This document shows positions 1 through 10,600 of a stretch of 64,000 bases of DNA, one piece after another. How positions within the stretch are numbered: position 1 is the first letter of the stretch; every line of letters begins with the position of its first letter. The stretch is from positions 498,997,352 to 499,061,351 of the forward strand of contig CM077115.1 in the NCBI GenBank assembly GCA_039619475.1, written 5' to 3'. Made by a program: the position numbers and the translations under genes. A model generated the notes under the pieces. The model had not been told where the DNA came from. It made no database searches and saw only the letters and a list, made by a program, of their open reading frames with translations. Source of the stretch: Icerya purchasi. Taxonomy: Eukaryota > Arthropoda > Insecta > Hemiptera > Monophlebidae.

Positions 1-1432
1 CAAAAATGATTTTAGAAACTTGAGACCAATTTTATTCGATTCTCCTACATTTTTTACACCAGATTATAGTATGGGGAAAAAATCGGTTTTTTGACCCTTA
101 GGTCTCTTTCTCCATGCGTCGTCACATATATATAACTCGGCTCTTCGTACCTCTTAAGAGGCTCCGCCCCTTGACCCCGCTCAGTGACAACTCCGGACCC
201 CCAGCTCGTTCACTTTTATACTTCGTATAGAATGAGGAAAATTGACAACGTCAAGCAATCAATTTTCTCGCTACTTTGTCTTCTTAAATAAGAATGAGAT
301 TGTCATTTCCTAGCAATCCATTTTGTCAATCAATACTTTGTCTTCTAATATAAACAATATATATATATATAACGTTTTAAGACAAAAAAAAGTGATGGGG
401 GTCGGGCTAAGAATAACGTAGTTATTAATATATAATTAGCTTAGAAAGAAAATATATGTATGGACTAGCTGTTACCCACGGCTTCGCCCATGTATTAATA
501 TACTCGTTTAAATCTGTACTTGGAAATTCATAAAAAAATTTCGTTTTATCTAGAATAATATTTGTGTAAATACTCTTTTTCTTTCTTTGGGAAACATGTT
601 TACCACCATCCAACAAAAAATGGTCTTTACGTTTCACGTTTAACTGAAGATTATCAATCATTCTATAACTTGTCTGCCGTGATATAACAAAAATTTTCGC
701 TCAGCTAAAAATGGCACACACAGCCATCGTTTTGAAAAGTGGCTGAGTTATTGACATGATGATCTCCCATAATTACACATATAAGAGAACATCTTCACTT
801 ATATCTTTCAACCCATTTTATTAAAATTAATTTATTACTACTATAGTTAAGTAAATATTTCAAATTTCAATGTAAATAACATTTCCGGTAGCAAATATTA
901 AAAATTCTGTTGCAAAATTTTTTATTTCTCTATAAAAAAAAATATAAAACAGTACTTTTTTTTTTAACTCTCTGCAAAGAGTCCAGCAGTTAGGTTAGAA
1001 GCGCGACTTGTATGTTAAATTCATGTCATGAAAGTTTGATGATATCAGTGACGTGAAAAAAAAGTAACGGAACGCGGTGTATTTACACCAGAAATTAATA
1101 AAATATTACCTAGAGATTATTTACCATAGTAATCGTTTTATTTAAAATTTTATAAAAAATTTTTTTTTTTCACTCATCCCGTCTGTATATCTGTACCGCT
1201 GGTCGCATGCCAACTACTTAAAACCTCATATTTCGTGAAGGGGAAGGGGCGGAAAACTCAACCGCACCTTAATACATTCGTTTAGACAACACGAATACAT
1301 CCTGAAAATTTTAGCATTATCCGTCCAGCAATACAGGAATGCATAATGGATAAACATTCGTACAAAAACATTCATTTTTATGTATGATACAAATTTATAA
1401 GTATTAATTTCTGTTTATTTCATTATAGGCCA
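1..1432. other. AT-rich stretch, no gene
   Basis: No reading frame with recognisable content. A short TA run lies near 358-372. Around 462-495 there is a motif of the kind CTGTTACCCACGGCTTCGCC that recurs widely in insect genomes as part of repeat tails; its minus-strand translation contains NTWAKPWVTAS. I treat it as a repeat remnant. The remainder is low-complexity A/T-rich DNA. Confidence 0.5.
455..661 (-). repeat. Interspersed-repeat tail remnant
   Basis: The phrase 'ctgttacccacggcttcgcc' near 468-487 is recognisable as a common insect repeat motif, seen at ends of interspersed elements. A 78-codon open frame on the minus strand (661 to 425) runs through it but shows no domain. The element class cannot be decided from this short piece. 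Confidence 0.3.
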
Positions 1433-1874
1433 AGAGCTCATCAACATTTTTGGGTAGGTATTTGAAGCACTTCGAAAATTTGCTCAATACGTCCTTTTGT
1501 AATACCTAAATGCGAAAAGACAGACCTGGCTGAAGGGTTAGGGGGCTTAAGCGCGGCCCTTAAATGTTTAAAGATCGGGAAATTTTTTTGCAAAAAATGT
1601 ATTTGAGGCACGATAAAATTTTAATATGTTAAAATTTAGTATTTGAAGGGTTAAAAAATCAAAAAGCCAGATCATCTACCCGGGGCAAAAGTGTTGCTAG
1701 GTGCTTGCAAAATTACGTTTTAAAAAATCGAAAAAATGTACTTGAGGCACTTTGGAATTTATGCGTGGCAAAAAATAAATATTTACAAAAAAAAAGGTCG
1801 TTTCGGTGGGACATTTTACCTGCCAGGCGATTGAAAATGTTCAACGTGAGTGTGAGTGCGTAGCGCTATGGGTA
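1433..1874 (+). repeat. Left terminal inverted repeat of the long-TIR element
   Basis: Inverted copy of 5431-5882, with scattered substitutions. The right arm carries an extra ~11 bases near 5543-5556 (aggataatatt in the left-arm sense) that the left arm lacks. The inner boundary is the shared string TAGCGCTATGGGTA (1861-1874). Confidence 0.85.
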
Positions 1875-2119
1875 GGTTAAAGTGTAAGTGAGAGCGTATA
1901 CCCGCACATGTCTCAGTTGAAGGACGCTGCGATGCGATTGGCTCTCGCGTAACAACGTGACTTACAGCCACGCTAGGGGTTTTTCCTAGCACTTTGGAGT
2001 ATTTTCAATCTTATAATACAACGTATTACTGTATTACTTGTTATTATTCCCCATAGTTTTGTTATTAATTTCATTATCATTCGCTAATTTGCTCAAAAGA
2101 CAATAAAAAAATGATTGTG

Positions 2120-3496
2120 TTAAACACTACAGTGGTCGCGCGGACTACAATAGTAGTCCAGCACTTTTGTTTTGTCAGCTATTTTAAATTTTCGTGGATT
2201 TGGGTGATGAGGTTTTTGTTACCTTCTTGTTGTTAGAGTGTGACGCAAAACATGTCGTTGTTTTTGTTCTGCAGTTTCCGCATACTTCTTAAGTTATTTT
2301 ACATTTTTTCCCACGGTCTAGAATAGTAGTCCGCGCGACCAGTAACGTGATAGTTAGGAGTTAACGAATATTGCTAGTATTTTTGTATTATGCGTCGATT
2401 GTTACTGTCATTTTGGCTCGAAGCTGTGTGAAGTTATAATTGTGTTTTATCATATTATCATTTTTCTAGTCGCTTAATAAATAAATAATTAAAATTTTTG
2501 AGTTCTTTTGTATTTTTTGTTGTCATTTTTTATACTTTGTGCAGTGAATAAGTGAATTTTGTTTTTTTAATCTTTGCAAAAGACACAATGACTCGGGTCG
2601 CGGTGATGAGCAGATCTCACTCTGCTTTAATACGCTTTTTTTGTGTGTTTTTTCTTATTCTAATACAAAATATGAGTTACACACTTGATAAAGTACGCAA
2701 GTTTCCTATGTTCCAAGCATGAATAAATCAGTTATTCTGATATCATCAATGCATTTTGACAAAAATATCGATCAATCTACAAACGAACAAAAAAAACCTG
2801 AAATCGTCACAACCTACAATGAAACTAAATGCGGTATTGATCTGTTTATGGCGTATCTAGAAACTCCCGTCGTTGGTCACTAACAGTATTTTTCAATCTT
2901 TTGAATATCAGTGGAATAATGCTCTCAATATATACACAGATAATAATACTAGTAATATTATACACCGAAGAAATTTTTTAAAAACGTTAGCTTTCGAATT
3001 GATGAAACTAGCTATTGAAAAACGAATTAACCGGCAGATGATACCCAGGCAAATCAAGGAACGTGGTCAGCAACTGCTGAAGCTTGATAAAGATAAATAT
3101 ACTACTCCCGAGGCAAATAGAAGAACACCGGGTCGTTGTTATTTATGTAGTCGAGTTAAAATTAAACCAACCAGAAAGTCGTGTCATAAATATACAAAAT
3201 GTATATGTAATGACCACTGCTAAGTAGTGTGTAATACATGTCTTCTCTAAATTGTAAGATAATTGTTCTCGCTCTTATTCAATTTTTGTATATTTTCACC
3301 GAACCTTTTAATTTGTCTGTTATTCATGTTACAATCTTACTCGTAGTATTTATAAATACGGGTTATATTATTAAAAACTTATAAAATATGATAAGCGCAA
3401 AAAATCAATAAAAATCACATTAAAATTACTAAAAAAAAATGAATAATTGTGACGGACTACAATAGTAGTCCGCGCGACCACTCATGTGAGTGTTAA
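2120..3496. mobile_element. piggyBac-like element, deleted and compound
   Basis: It is bounded by TTAA at 2120-2123 and 3493-3496, the piggyBac target site. The left end reads GTGGTCGCGCGGACTAC and the right end is its inverted copy; a third copy of the end, in right-end orientation and followed by its own TTAA (2361-2364), lies inside. Each end carries a subterminal stem-loop, GGACTAC-aata-GTAGTCC (the internal copy reads gaatagtagtcc with one arm altered). The block 2120-2364 therefore looks like a 240-bp piggyBac MITE joined to a longer element that holds a transposase remnant at 2719-3223. It sits in the long-TIR element. Confidence 0.85.
2719..3223 (+). pseudogene. piggyBac-type transposase C-terminal remnant
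   Basis: The first segment reads SVILISSMHFD, then KPEIVTTYNETKCGID, matching the conserved 'LST.H ... P..i..YN.tK.GVD' segment around the third catalytic aspartate of piggyBac (DDE_Tnp_1_7) transposases. A stop occurs at about 2881. A second frame (2873-3223, 116 codons) carries the end of the DDE domain and the C-terminal cysteine-rich domain: RCYLCSR, CHKYTKCICNDHC, with C-x2-C / C-x2-H spacing typical of the family's zinc-binding tail. The N-terminal two thirds (normally about 350-400 residues) are missing. Frameshifted and non-functional. Confidence 0.85.
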
Positions 3497-3562
3497 CGAA
3501 AAAACTTTTAAAAAAGTCTTGAAGTGTTGGAAATCAGAAAAAGACATAAGTTAATTAATATA

Positions 3563-4494
3563 GGGTGCGGCAGAGAAACCTACCACATTTCAAAAAATTA
3601 TAGCGCCTGTCCTATTAAAAATAGTGAAATGATTTTTTTTTTTTATTGAAAAGAGGAAGAATGCCAGTTTTTTTAATATAAAAAATTATTTTGGCAGCTT
3701 CCTTGTTTTAAAAATAATATCACTTAAATGACGACCTTGATTTTCGATACAATTACGCGTACGTAAAACAAAATTATCGTAAACTTTTTTCAACATAGTC
3801 GTCGGAATAGCCGCAACATGACGTTGAATCTCTGTTTTCAACTCTTCCAGGTCTCGAGGTTTGCGTTCATAAACTTTTGACTTTAAATACCCCCACAAAA
3901 AAGAATCACAAACAGAAAGATCGGGTGAGCGCGCTGGCCTCACAAAACGCTTTTCTGCTGGCAAAATCGGCGGCTAAAAGCTGTTGGCTATAGAGTATCT
4001 TGTAGGGATGGAAATTCCGATTTTCGTGAAGAATTTTTCTTACAGTTCGATCAGACACATTCAAGTTTTTTGCGTGCATACGGGCGGAGCGACTTGGACT
4101 CGACTGAATGGCTTCACGAACACGCGCGATCATCGGCGAGGTTCTTACCGTCTTAGGAACTCCAGGAGGTTTTTTTTTACGCACAGAGCCGGTCTCACGA
4201 AAGTTTTTAACCCACAAAGGTAAAGTTTTGTTAAAAAACACAGGTTTCTTCCCATCTAACCCGAAACGTTTTCGAAATTCGCGAACTGTAGCAGTGTAAG
4301 AATCTTGATTGCGAAAAAACTGCTCTACAGCAAATGCGCGCTCAACCGCAGACCAGTCACCCATGGTGGTTCGTAATAGTACTGAAAAAATTCGGCACTC
4401 TTCCTCTTTCGAATGCGACTAGTTTTATTTCGCTACCTTGCCTACAGAGGGCGCTATAATTTTTTGAAATGTGGTAGGTTTCTCTGCCGCACCC
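3563..4494 (-). mobile_element. Tc1/mariner-superfamily element, internally deleted
   Basis: Perfect 45-bp terminal inverted repeats (3563-3607 and 4450-4494) begin GGGTGCGGCAGAGAAACC. TA dinucleotides flank both ends (3561-3562 and 4495-4496). At 932 bp it is shorter than a full element (usually about 1.3-1.7 kb). Perfect TIRs alongside a broken gene suggest a non-autonomous copy mobilised in trans, younger than its host element, whose arms are about 7% diverged. Confidence 0.9.
3686..4364 (-). pseudogene. mariner-like transposase with central catalytic deletion
   Basis: The frame opens at 4364 with MGDWSAVERAFAVEQFFRNQ, an N-terminal helix-turn-helix domain, then VSDRTVRKILHENRNFHPYK, the second DNA-binding helix region. 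It goes out of frame near 3940. The downstream frame (to 3686) resumes at RPARSPDLSVCDSFLWGYLK, which contains the final catalytic aspartate region, followed by a normal C-terminal tail. The stretch holding the first two catalytic residues is missing, so the protein would be inactive even without the frameshift. The N-terminus resembles the group of insect transposases annotated with a DUF4817-type domain. Confidence 0.85.
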
Positions 4495-4574
4495 TATACA
4501 TTGCGAGAGTTAGACAAAAAACTGGAAACTAATTACCACAAAAATTTACAATTGCATAAATAAGCATAAGTATT

Positions 4575-5439
4575 TTGGAACAGAAAACATTCCACACTTT
4601 TATTTCGATATGCAATAGTTATGTAGATATAATAGCGAACATAGCAATAACAAAAGGTAAAAAATATGACAACGTATTCAGTAAAGTTTACTTTGAGATG
4701 AAATGGAAAAAAAAAGTAATAAATTTAAACATGAGTTACAAAAAAATATTAATGGACAGTAAAAAAATTGTGAGACCAAAAAGTTATTTAGTCAATGATG
4801 ACTTGTTTTCTCTTAGAGAATAGAAAGATGTTTGCCCAAAATGCTACTCTTATTTTACGGCAAACAATTTTAAACATGTAAAAAACACCATTACCCGTAA
4901 ATTTGCACACCTCGGATTTCTTGGAGGAAGAAAGCAAAAGACCAAAAATAATAAAAAAATTTTATTCAGCTGTATTGTATGGGTATTGTTACAAAAGTAT
5001 AAAATCCACGGAATATGAACGAAAATGTTTCTCATTGGCGGCCGATTTAATTTTTAATGTGTTACACATGGAAAAATAGAAACCAGTAAACATATTACAC
5101 TTGGTATGACATTAAAAAGTATAATGAGTTCCCGAAAAGTTGTTGAGATCATAAATAGTTATGGCCATTGCTGCAGCTACCATACGATAGAAGAATTAGA
5201 AACAGAGGCTACATTTTCATCAACCAGCCGATCCATGTTGTGTCTTGAAGGTTTTGTTGCTGAAAATGGGTTACGGAATAGCGTTTGACAACTTCGATCG
5301 TTTTGTTGACGCTGCCTCAGGTAAAGGCACATTACACGACATTGTTGGTATAATTTATCAAAATATATCTCCGGTAAACAATTTAAAAGACGATATTTTT
5401 GAAGAAATGCAAGAAGAATCAACTTTAATATACCCATAG
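4575..5439 (+). pseudogene. Remnant of an uncharacterised transposon-borne protein
   Basis: The pieces lie in more than one frame. 4575-4823 is a lysine-rich stretch followed after a stop by CPKCYSYFTANNFKHVKN, a C2H2-like zinc-finger pattern. 5055-5288 reads KSIMSSRKVVEIINSYGH then SYHTIEELETEATFSS; a +1 frameshift near 5260 moves to a second frame reading AFDNFDRFVDAASGKGTLHD and VGIIYQNIS (to 5439). The combination of a zinc finger, a 'GH..SY.T.EELETE' segment and a 'DN.DR...SG.GTLHD.VG' segment recalls a family of uncharacterised proteins repeated many times in arthropod genomes; that match is from memory. I cannot give a biochemical role. It is the likely coding content of the long-TIR element and is inactive here. 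Confidence 0.5.
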
Positions 5440-5882
5440 CGCTACTCACTCACACTCACGTTGAACATTTTCAATCGCCTGGCAGGTAAAATGTCTCGCC
5501 GAAACGACCTTTTTTTTTGTAAGTATTTATTTTTAGCCACGAATATTATCCTGCATAAATTCCAAAATACCTCAAGTACATTTTTTCGATTTTTTAAAAC
5601 GTAATTTTACAAGCACCTAGCAACACTTTTGCCCTAGATAAATGATCTAGCTTTTTGATTTTTTAACCCTTCAAATATTAAATTTTAACATATTAAAATT
5701 TCATCGTGCCTCAAATACATTTCTTGCAAAAAAAATTTCCCATCTTTAAACATTTAAGGGTCGCTTAAGCCCTCTAACCCTTCAGCCAGATCTGTCTTTT
5801 CGCATTTAGATATTACTAATGGACGTATTGAGCAAGTTTTCGGAGTGTCTCAAATACCTACCCAAAAATGTTGATGAGCTCT
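5431..5882 (-). repeat. Right terminal inverted repeat of the long-TIR element
   Basis: Inverted partner of 1433-1874. It ends with the palindrome GAGCTC followed by T. A degraded reading frame runs into its inner edge (stop at 5437-5439), so the coding part of the element probably ended at the TIR border. Confidence 0.85.
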
Positions 5883-6437
5883 CAGGCTATTACAGAAATT
5901 TGATCAACATTATCCTTCAATTCTATTAAATTTTTTCGCTATTTTTTTTTTCTTAAATGAACAATTTTTTTTTGTAATTTCAATTGAACCAACTTTTTAA
6001 AAAAATTTTCTTCGTTTTTGTGCTTTTTGTGTTAAAAATTTTTATTCGGTTGTAACCAGTTATACTTAGATTTTATTCAACCTGTTAATCGATTTCAATA
6101 TTTTATCAGTTTGAAAATCTTAGTTTTTATAGATATTTGGAGGGGAAAAAGGAGTAATCCCTAATAATCCGCTTCGCGAATGTCTGTATTAAATATTACT
6201 CCTAGATTCAATTTATTGAGGCGGTAAAAAAGATAAGAGGCTATTTTTCACTTTTCTCTAAGTAATTACTAAATTGTATTTTTTTTTATTGCGCCGGTCA
6301 GCGGTGACTGCTATCAACAATGCCAGCAAACAAATAAAAGTAAAAAGAAAACATTATACGAACTTAATAATACTACCCGTTTTCCCAGCGGACCAAAAGC
6401 AACAACTACCTATGTGTAATTTAGCCTACATCTTAAA
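5883..6437. other. AT-rich stretch, no gene
   Basis: Low-complexity A/T-rich DNA. A weak open frame at 6274-6507 runs into the following hAT element and shows no domain. Confidence 0.45.
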
Positions 6438-7053
6438 CAGGCCCGGGGCTACGGAAATATTAGGGGCCCTTTTCAAAAGTGACAAAATTATCAGTTTTAT
6501 AGAATAACTAAATTTTCTTTAATTTAATTTAATTATATTATTTTGAATTCACGAATTAACATGTAATTATTAATGTAAACAAAACTAAATATCATATAGA
6601 CAATGGGTAGAATTTTCAATGTCAAAAAAAAATATATAATTTTAAATTATGAATTTTTTAGCAAAATTTTAACCAATGATTTGCATAAAAGGATAGTATA
6701 TGTGCGCGTGTTGCGCGTGTACACATTCATACAGGCATTTCCTAAAAACGTGAACTCTGACTCGTTATACTTTAAAACAAATTTCGGGTACGTTTTTACG
6801 AAACTCGAAATTTTACTATTTTGAAGTTTCCTCCTCTAGGAGGAAATAAAAATGGATACAAAATTATTAACAAATAAATGTATTAAAAAATGCACTTGCT
6901 CCTGTAAAGTTAATTCTATTTATTTAAAAAAAATAGTTGATGTATATGACAAATTTTTTATTACATGTCGGAAGTGGGTGTCTATTGGGAGCCCCTTTAT
7001 AAGACGTGGCCCGGGGCTGCAGCCCTCCTAGACCCCTTCTAAATCCAGACCTG
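6438..7053. mobile_element. Non-autonomous hAT-like element
   Basis: It starts CAGGCCCGGGG and ends with the inverse of CAGGTCTGGATTTAG, giving imperfect short TIRs of the CAGG type. The flanks are ATCTTAAA (6430-6437) and ATCTTAAT (7054-7061), an 8-bp duplication with one mismatch, as hAT insertions make. The 616-bp interior has no transposase; the frame at 6603-6824 has no recognisable motif. Confidence 0.75.
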
Positions 7054-7751
7054 ATCTTAATCGAAAATAGAAGTTACGATTAAAGAAACAGGAAATTAAA
7101 CAATTTTTCTTGGCTGATGTTTAAAATATAGAGTAAGTTATGATACGATGATTAAAAACCTTTTAAATAGTGTATTAAGTCCTGTTTATTGATAATGTAA
7201 ACAAAAATCATAGTGCCATGAAAAATAAATAACTTCTTGTTACCACAGCAGTGTTCAGAATTAATTAAAAGTAATCTTAAGGGGCTAATTGAGTGCTAGC
7301 AGTTTCGGGTTAAGAAGAAAATAGATTATACTGGGATCTTCAATTTATTTCTTTTTTTTCCATTTTGATCAAGAATATTTGAAATTCACTGTTCCTGGAC
7401 AAAAATTTAATAGCGATATCACATGTAGATAAAACGATGTTTTATGACAAAATTGATGTAAAAGCAGTGTTAAATGAATAATAGAATCACCTACTTTTTT
7501 GTTAAAAACATTGTTTTATAAAAATTATGGTTTTCGTTTGTATAGTGAATTTTTTGTTCTCTATAAACATAAGTATACAGACAATTATTATTTTTATAAA
7601 GAAACTTATTCAGACGTAAAGTTATTCATATTTTAAACGAGTGAAATCAAATGTATTTCAGTTTTACAGAAATTCCCTTTAGTGTAAGTTCTCAAAATTT
7701 CATATAGGTTCTTAATTAACAAGCCTGCTACGTAAATTATTGTGTATTTGG
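7054..7751. other. AT-rich stretch, no gene
   Basis: Nothing recognisable on either strand apart from the 8-bp target duplications at its two borders. Confidence 0.45.
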
Positions 7752-9243
7752 CAGAGGCGGCTCGTCGTAGGGGGCTCAAGGACGCGAGCCTCCCTGTGTG
7801 TTTTCAAAAAATACATAATATTTAATTACTTCAAGAAAAAAAATCAGTGTTACGAATTTTTTATTTCAAAATAATTTTTTTTGCAAGAATGCATTTTAAA
7901 AATAATTGCAAAATAAGCATTTTGCGCGATTTGTTAAACGAACAGCTGAAACATTCGATAACAGTTGTCGGGTTCATGCTTACTGCGCTGGAACTGTACG
8001 ATCTACTCGTAGTGTAGTATACTGTCAAGGTCGTTAACAGCTGATTTTTTGATCACATGATATTAACAACCAATAATATGGTACTTGGGCTCAGAATATT
8101 TGAGCCTCCAAGCCGCATATAAAATACACACGAAAAACGAATAAAGCCGAAGTTTCCCGAGCGTAACTTAAAGGCGTCTGAGGGCTCTCGAAAAGTGAGC
8201 CCTCGTCAATTTTACACGTGATTATAGCCGGTTTTAACAATAGATCGGCGTCGCGCGCTGCGTCGTCCGTTTATCCGGTGAAGCACGCTGTTTTAATTTG
8301 CTGCTTTTTTTGTTCTATTTCTATCCTTGCTTTTCTTCTTTAAATAATACATTTTGCGATCTGGATTTTGTTACTTTTGAATGCAAGAAGCACTGCTTTT
8401 TGTCGACACTTGCTTTACACGGTGATTTTTCAAACGTTCAACATTTTAGAAACTGAATTAGATATAATTTATATTGGAGAGACTAACCTTTTAAGCTAAT
8501 TACTTAAACTTACGATGGAGCATAATGAGCGATTCTACAAATGGCGTATAGGCGAAGATAAAACAAAAATATAAATACTATCATTTTATTCATTGTTATG
8601 CGCACCAGTTGAATTTAATTATGCAAAAAGCAACAAGCCAGGATTATAAAATTAAAATCTTTTTTTCAAATTTGTCCGCTGTAGCAAGCTTTTTTTCAAA
8701 TTCTGCTCATAGATGTGATCTACTGCAAGAAATTGTAAATCGTAAATTACCTAGAATACACGTTGGAACTATAATATGCGTACAGTGAATATTGTTTTCG
8801 AAAATCGAGAAAAATTAATAGAATATTTCGAAGAACTAGAAGAAAAATGTAATAAAAATATTACATGCAAGGAAGCATATATAGTTTACGAAGAACCTTA
8901 GAAGACCCGGATTTTATATTTTGGCTTACCTTATTTCACAAAATTATGCCACATGTAATTTTTTTTTTTTTTTTTTTGTGGACACGTCAACAGTGAAACT
9001 TACTCAACGCGAAGGATTGTACATTATATAAGGAAAAGATTAGAAAATATTATTTAATAAATTTCAATCTAAATACAAAATGCATTCACATCTTTTTTTT
9101 AATTAAATCAGAACTTGAATGCATTAAACCAGTTTTATTTAGTTTAAAATGTAGACAAAAAAGCAAGATAAGTTTATGTCATTACACTTTTTAAATTATT
9201 GTAATTTTACATTAGAGCCCCCCAGATTTACTTGTCACCACTG
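7752..9243 (+). mobile_element. hAT element with decayed transposase
   Basis: A perfect 8-bp target duplication GTATTTGG lies at 7744-7751 and 9244-9251. The ends are CAGAGGCGGCTCG and, inverted, CAGTGGTGACAAG, the usual short imperfect hAT TIR, with GGGGGCTC subterminal in both. The 1.49-kb length is well below an autonomous element (often 2.5-4 kb). The interior carries a transposase fragment. Confidence 0.9.
8588..8960 (+). pseudogene. hAT transposase fragment (ZMYM6/DUF4371-like)
   Basis: It reads CYAHQLNLIMQKATSQDYK then FFSNLSAVASFFSNSAHRCD followed by LLQEIVNRKLPRI. After a frameshift near 8770 comes TVNIVFENREKLIEYFEELE. These are the 'CxxHxLNL' segment and following helices of hAT transposases annotated in insects as zinc-finger MYM-type 6-like. 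The DDE core before it and the C-terminal dimerisation domain after it are absent, and stops follow at about 8899. Confidence 0.8.
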
Positions 9244-9251
9244 GTATTTGG

Positions 9252-9784
9252 GATGTGATCAAATACCAAAAAAAAAAAAATCAAATCTGAACGAAATGCT
9301 TTTTACATTTGTTTTATTTTTTCTAACTCGTGTAATATTTTGAAGAAAAATAATACATCTAGAGTAAAACTTATTAAGAACAACGATAACAAAATATTAA
9401 GCTTTATTTCTTATTTTGCATAGTTGGATCATTGTTAAAGTCAGCGATCTTAGTAAAAATTTCTTATCAGTTTTATATTAATGTTCTCAACGTGTTCGGG
9501 TATCATTTAATAATTTATCATTACACATTATATTTTAATTGAAGCTGAAATTCAAAATTCAATATTTTCAGTTCTGTTATTTTATATTAAACTTTTTTCT
9601 TGCGACACTGAAATACACTTATTTTCTTGATTTAAAATGTGAATAATTTTTACGCTTAAATAGATTTTTTTGTAGTTCTTTAAAATAAAATTGTTTTTTC
9701 TGTTTCTTTTTTTTTTTAGATTAACTGAAGATATACTTACTTTAAAAATGAATTAAAAAATAATTTATTTGAGAACGATAATCC
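9252..9784. other. AT-rich stretch, no gene
   Basis: No supported feature; A/T homopolymer-rich sequence between two hAT insertions. Confidence 0.45.
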
Positions 9785-9792
9785 TTAAGAAG

Positions 9793-10100
9793 CAAGGCCG
9801 TGTCCACGGGGTGGGTTTTAGGGGTTAAACCCTCCCCATGAGAACTGAAATAGTCTAGGTACTTCATTAATATTTCATGCAAAATTTTTTGTTACGAGTA
9901 TAATCAATAACATATGTATGTCATTTTTATTAATGTGTTTATACAGTAATTCGTTTATTTAAATTATTAATATATAAATCAAAATGATGGAAATTATTAA
10001 TAGCATGAGTATTAGTGAAAAATGTATTGTTATTTATAAAATAAATATGCGAAGAAAATTTTCACCCCCCCCCCCCTTCAAAATTCTGGGCACGGGCCTG
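9793..10100. mobile_element. hAT MITE, 308 bp
   Basis: A perfect 8-bp target duplication TTAAGAAG lies at 9785-9792 and 10101-10108. The ends are CAAGGCCGTGTCCACGGGG and, inverted, CAGGCCCGTGCCCAGAA. A C-run of about a dozen bases sits just inside the right end (near 10065-10077). No coding capacity. Confidence 0.85.
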
Positions 10101-10459
10101 TTAAGAAGGATATTATGTTAATCCTTAAGTAACATTAACTTTTGCAGTCGACAAGAAATTCAAATTACAATATCTAAAAACAATTTAATGAGTATAATTA
10201 CACAATCGTTCGTTTTCTATAATCCAAATGTTGAAAATATCAAAAATATTTCATACAGGTTTTAATTATCGCAATTTGAATTTAGCGCTAACTACAAAAA
10301 GTTGAATGTTTAAGAATTATCATAATATATCCTTTTGTATATTATTCAAATATATGTTATTTTTTATCAAATAATTATTTTTTACAATTTAATGCGGTTT
10401 TTATATTAAATTTTTAGAATAAATAATGAAGTCAGTATTTTTAACTGTTTTATTTCACC

Positions 10460-10600
10460 TTTTTTAGTGTAAATATTGTTGAGTAATAATACGGATAGAA
10501 CAACCTAAACTGTTGCCGCTTTCTATGCTGTATAAAACTGGGTATTTAAAAGTAACGTTCAAATTTTATCAGTGATGAGCTTGTCAATCGCGCTGAGAGA
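10460..10600 (+). repeat. Dispersed repeat, copy 1
   Basis: This stretch resembles 30210-30350 at roughly 70% by eye, including shared phrases TTAGTGTA.ATATT, GTTCAAATT and GAGCTTGT.AATCGCGCT. It abuts the left end of an old hAT-like copy. The class of the repeat is unknown. Confidence 0.5.

Larger units (their letters stand above)
1433..5882. mobile_element. DNA element with ~450-bp terminal inverted repeats, hosting two nested transposons
   Basis: The left arm (1433-1874) and right arm (5431-5882) are inverted copies of each other, about 93% alike by eye, both ending in AGAGCTCATCAAC. The arms enclose about 3.5 kb, of which roughly 2.3 kb is later insertions (a piggyBac-like element at 2120-3496 and a mariner-like element at 3563-4494). 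Removing those leaves a host element of about 2.1 kb with fragments of a reading frame (4575-5439). Flanks share the tetranucleotide AGGC (1427-1430 and 5884-5887) but not immediately at the ends, so the target duplication is unclear. Superfamily not assigned: long TIRs occur in Foldback-like, Polinton and other elements, and I see no polymerase or integrase. Confidence 0.75.

Noticed and set aside
3984..4299. Plus-strand frames across the mariner-like element at 3.6-4.5 kb
   Set aside because: They are shadows of the minus-strand transposase.
1433..5882. Polinton/Maverick assignment based on long TIRs starting AG
   Set aside because: The element is only ~2.1 kb after removing insertions and lacks polymerase, integrase, protease or capsid remnants.
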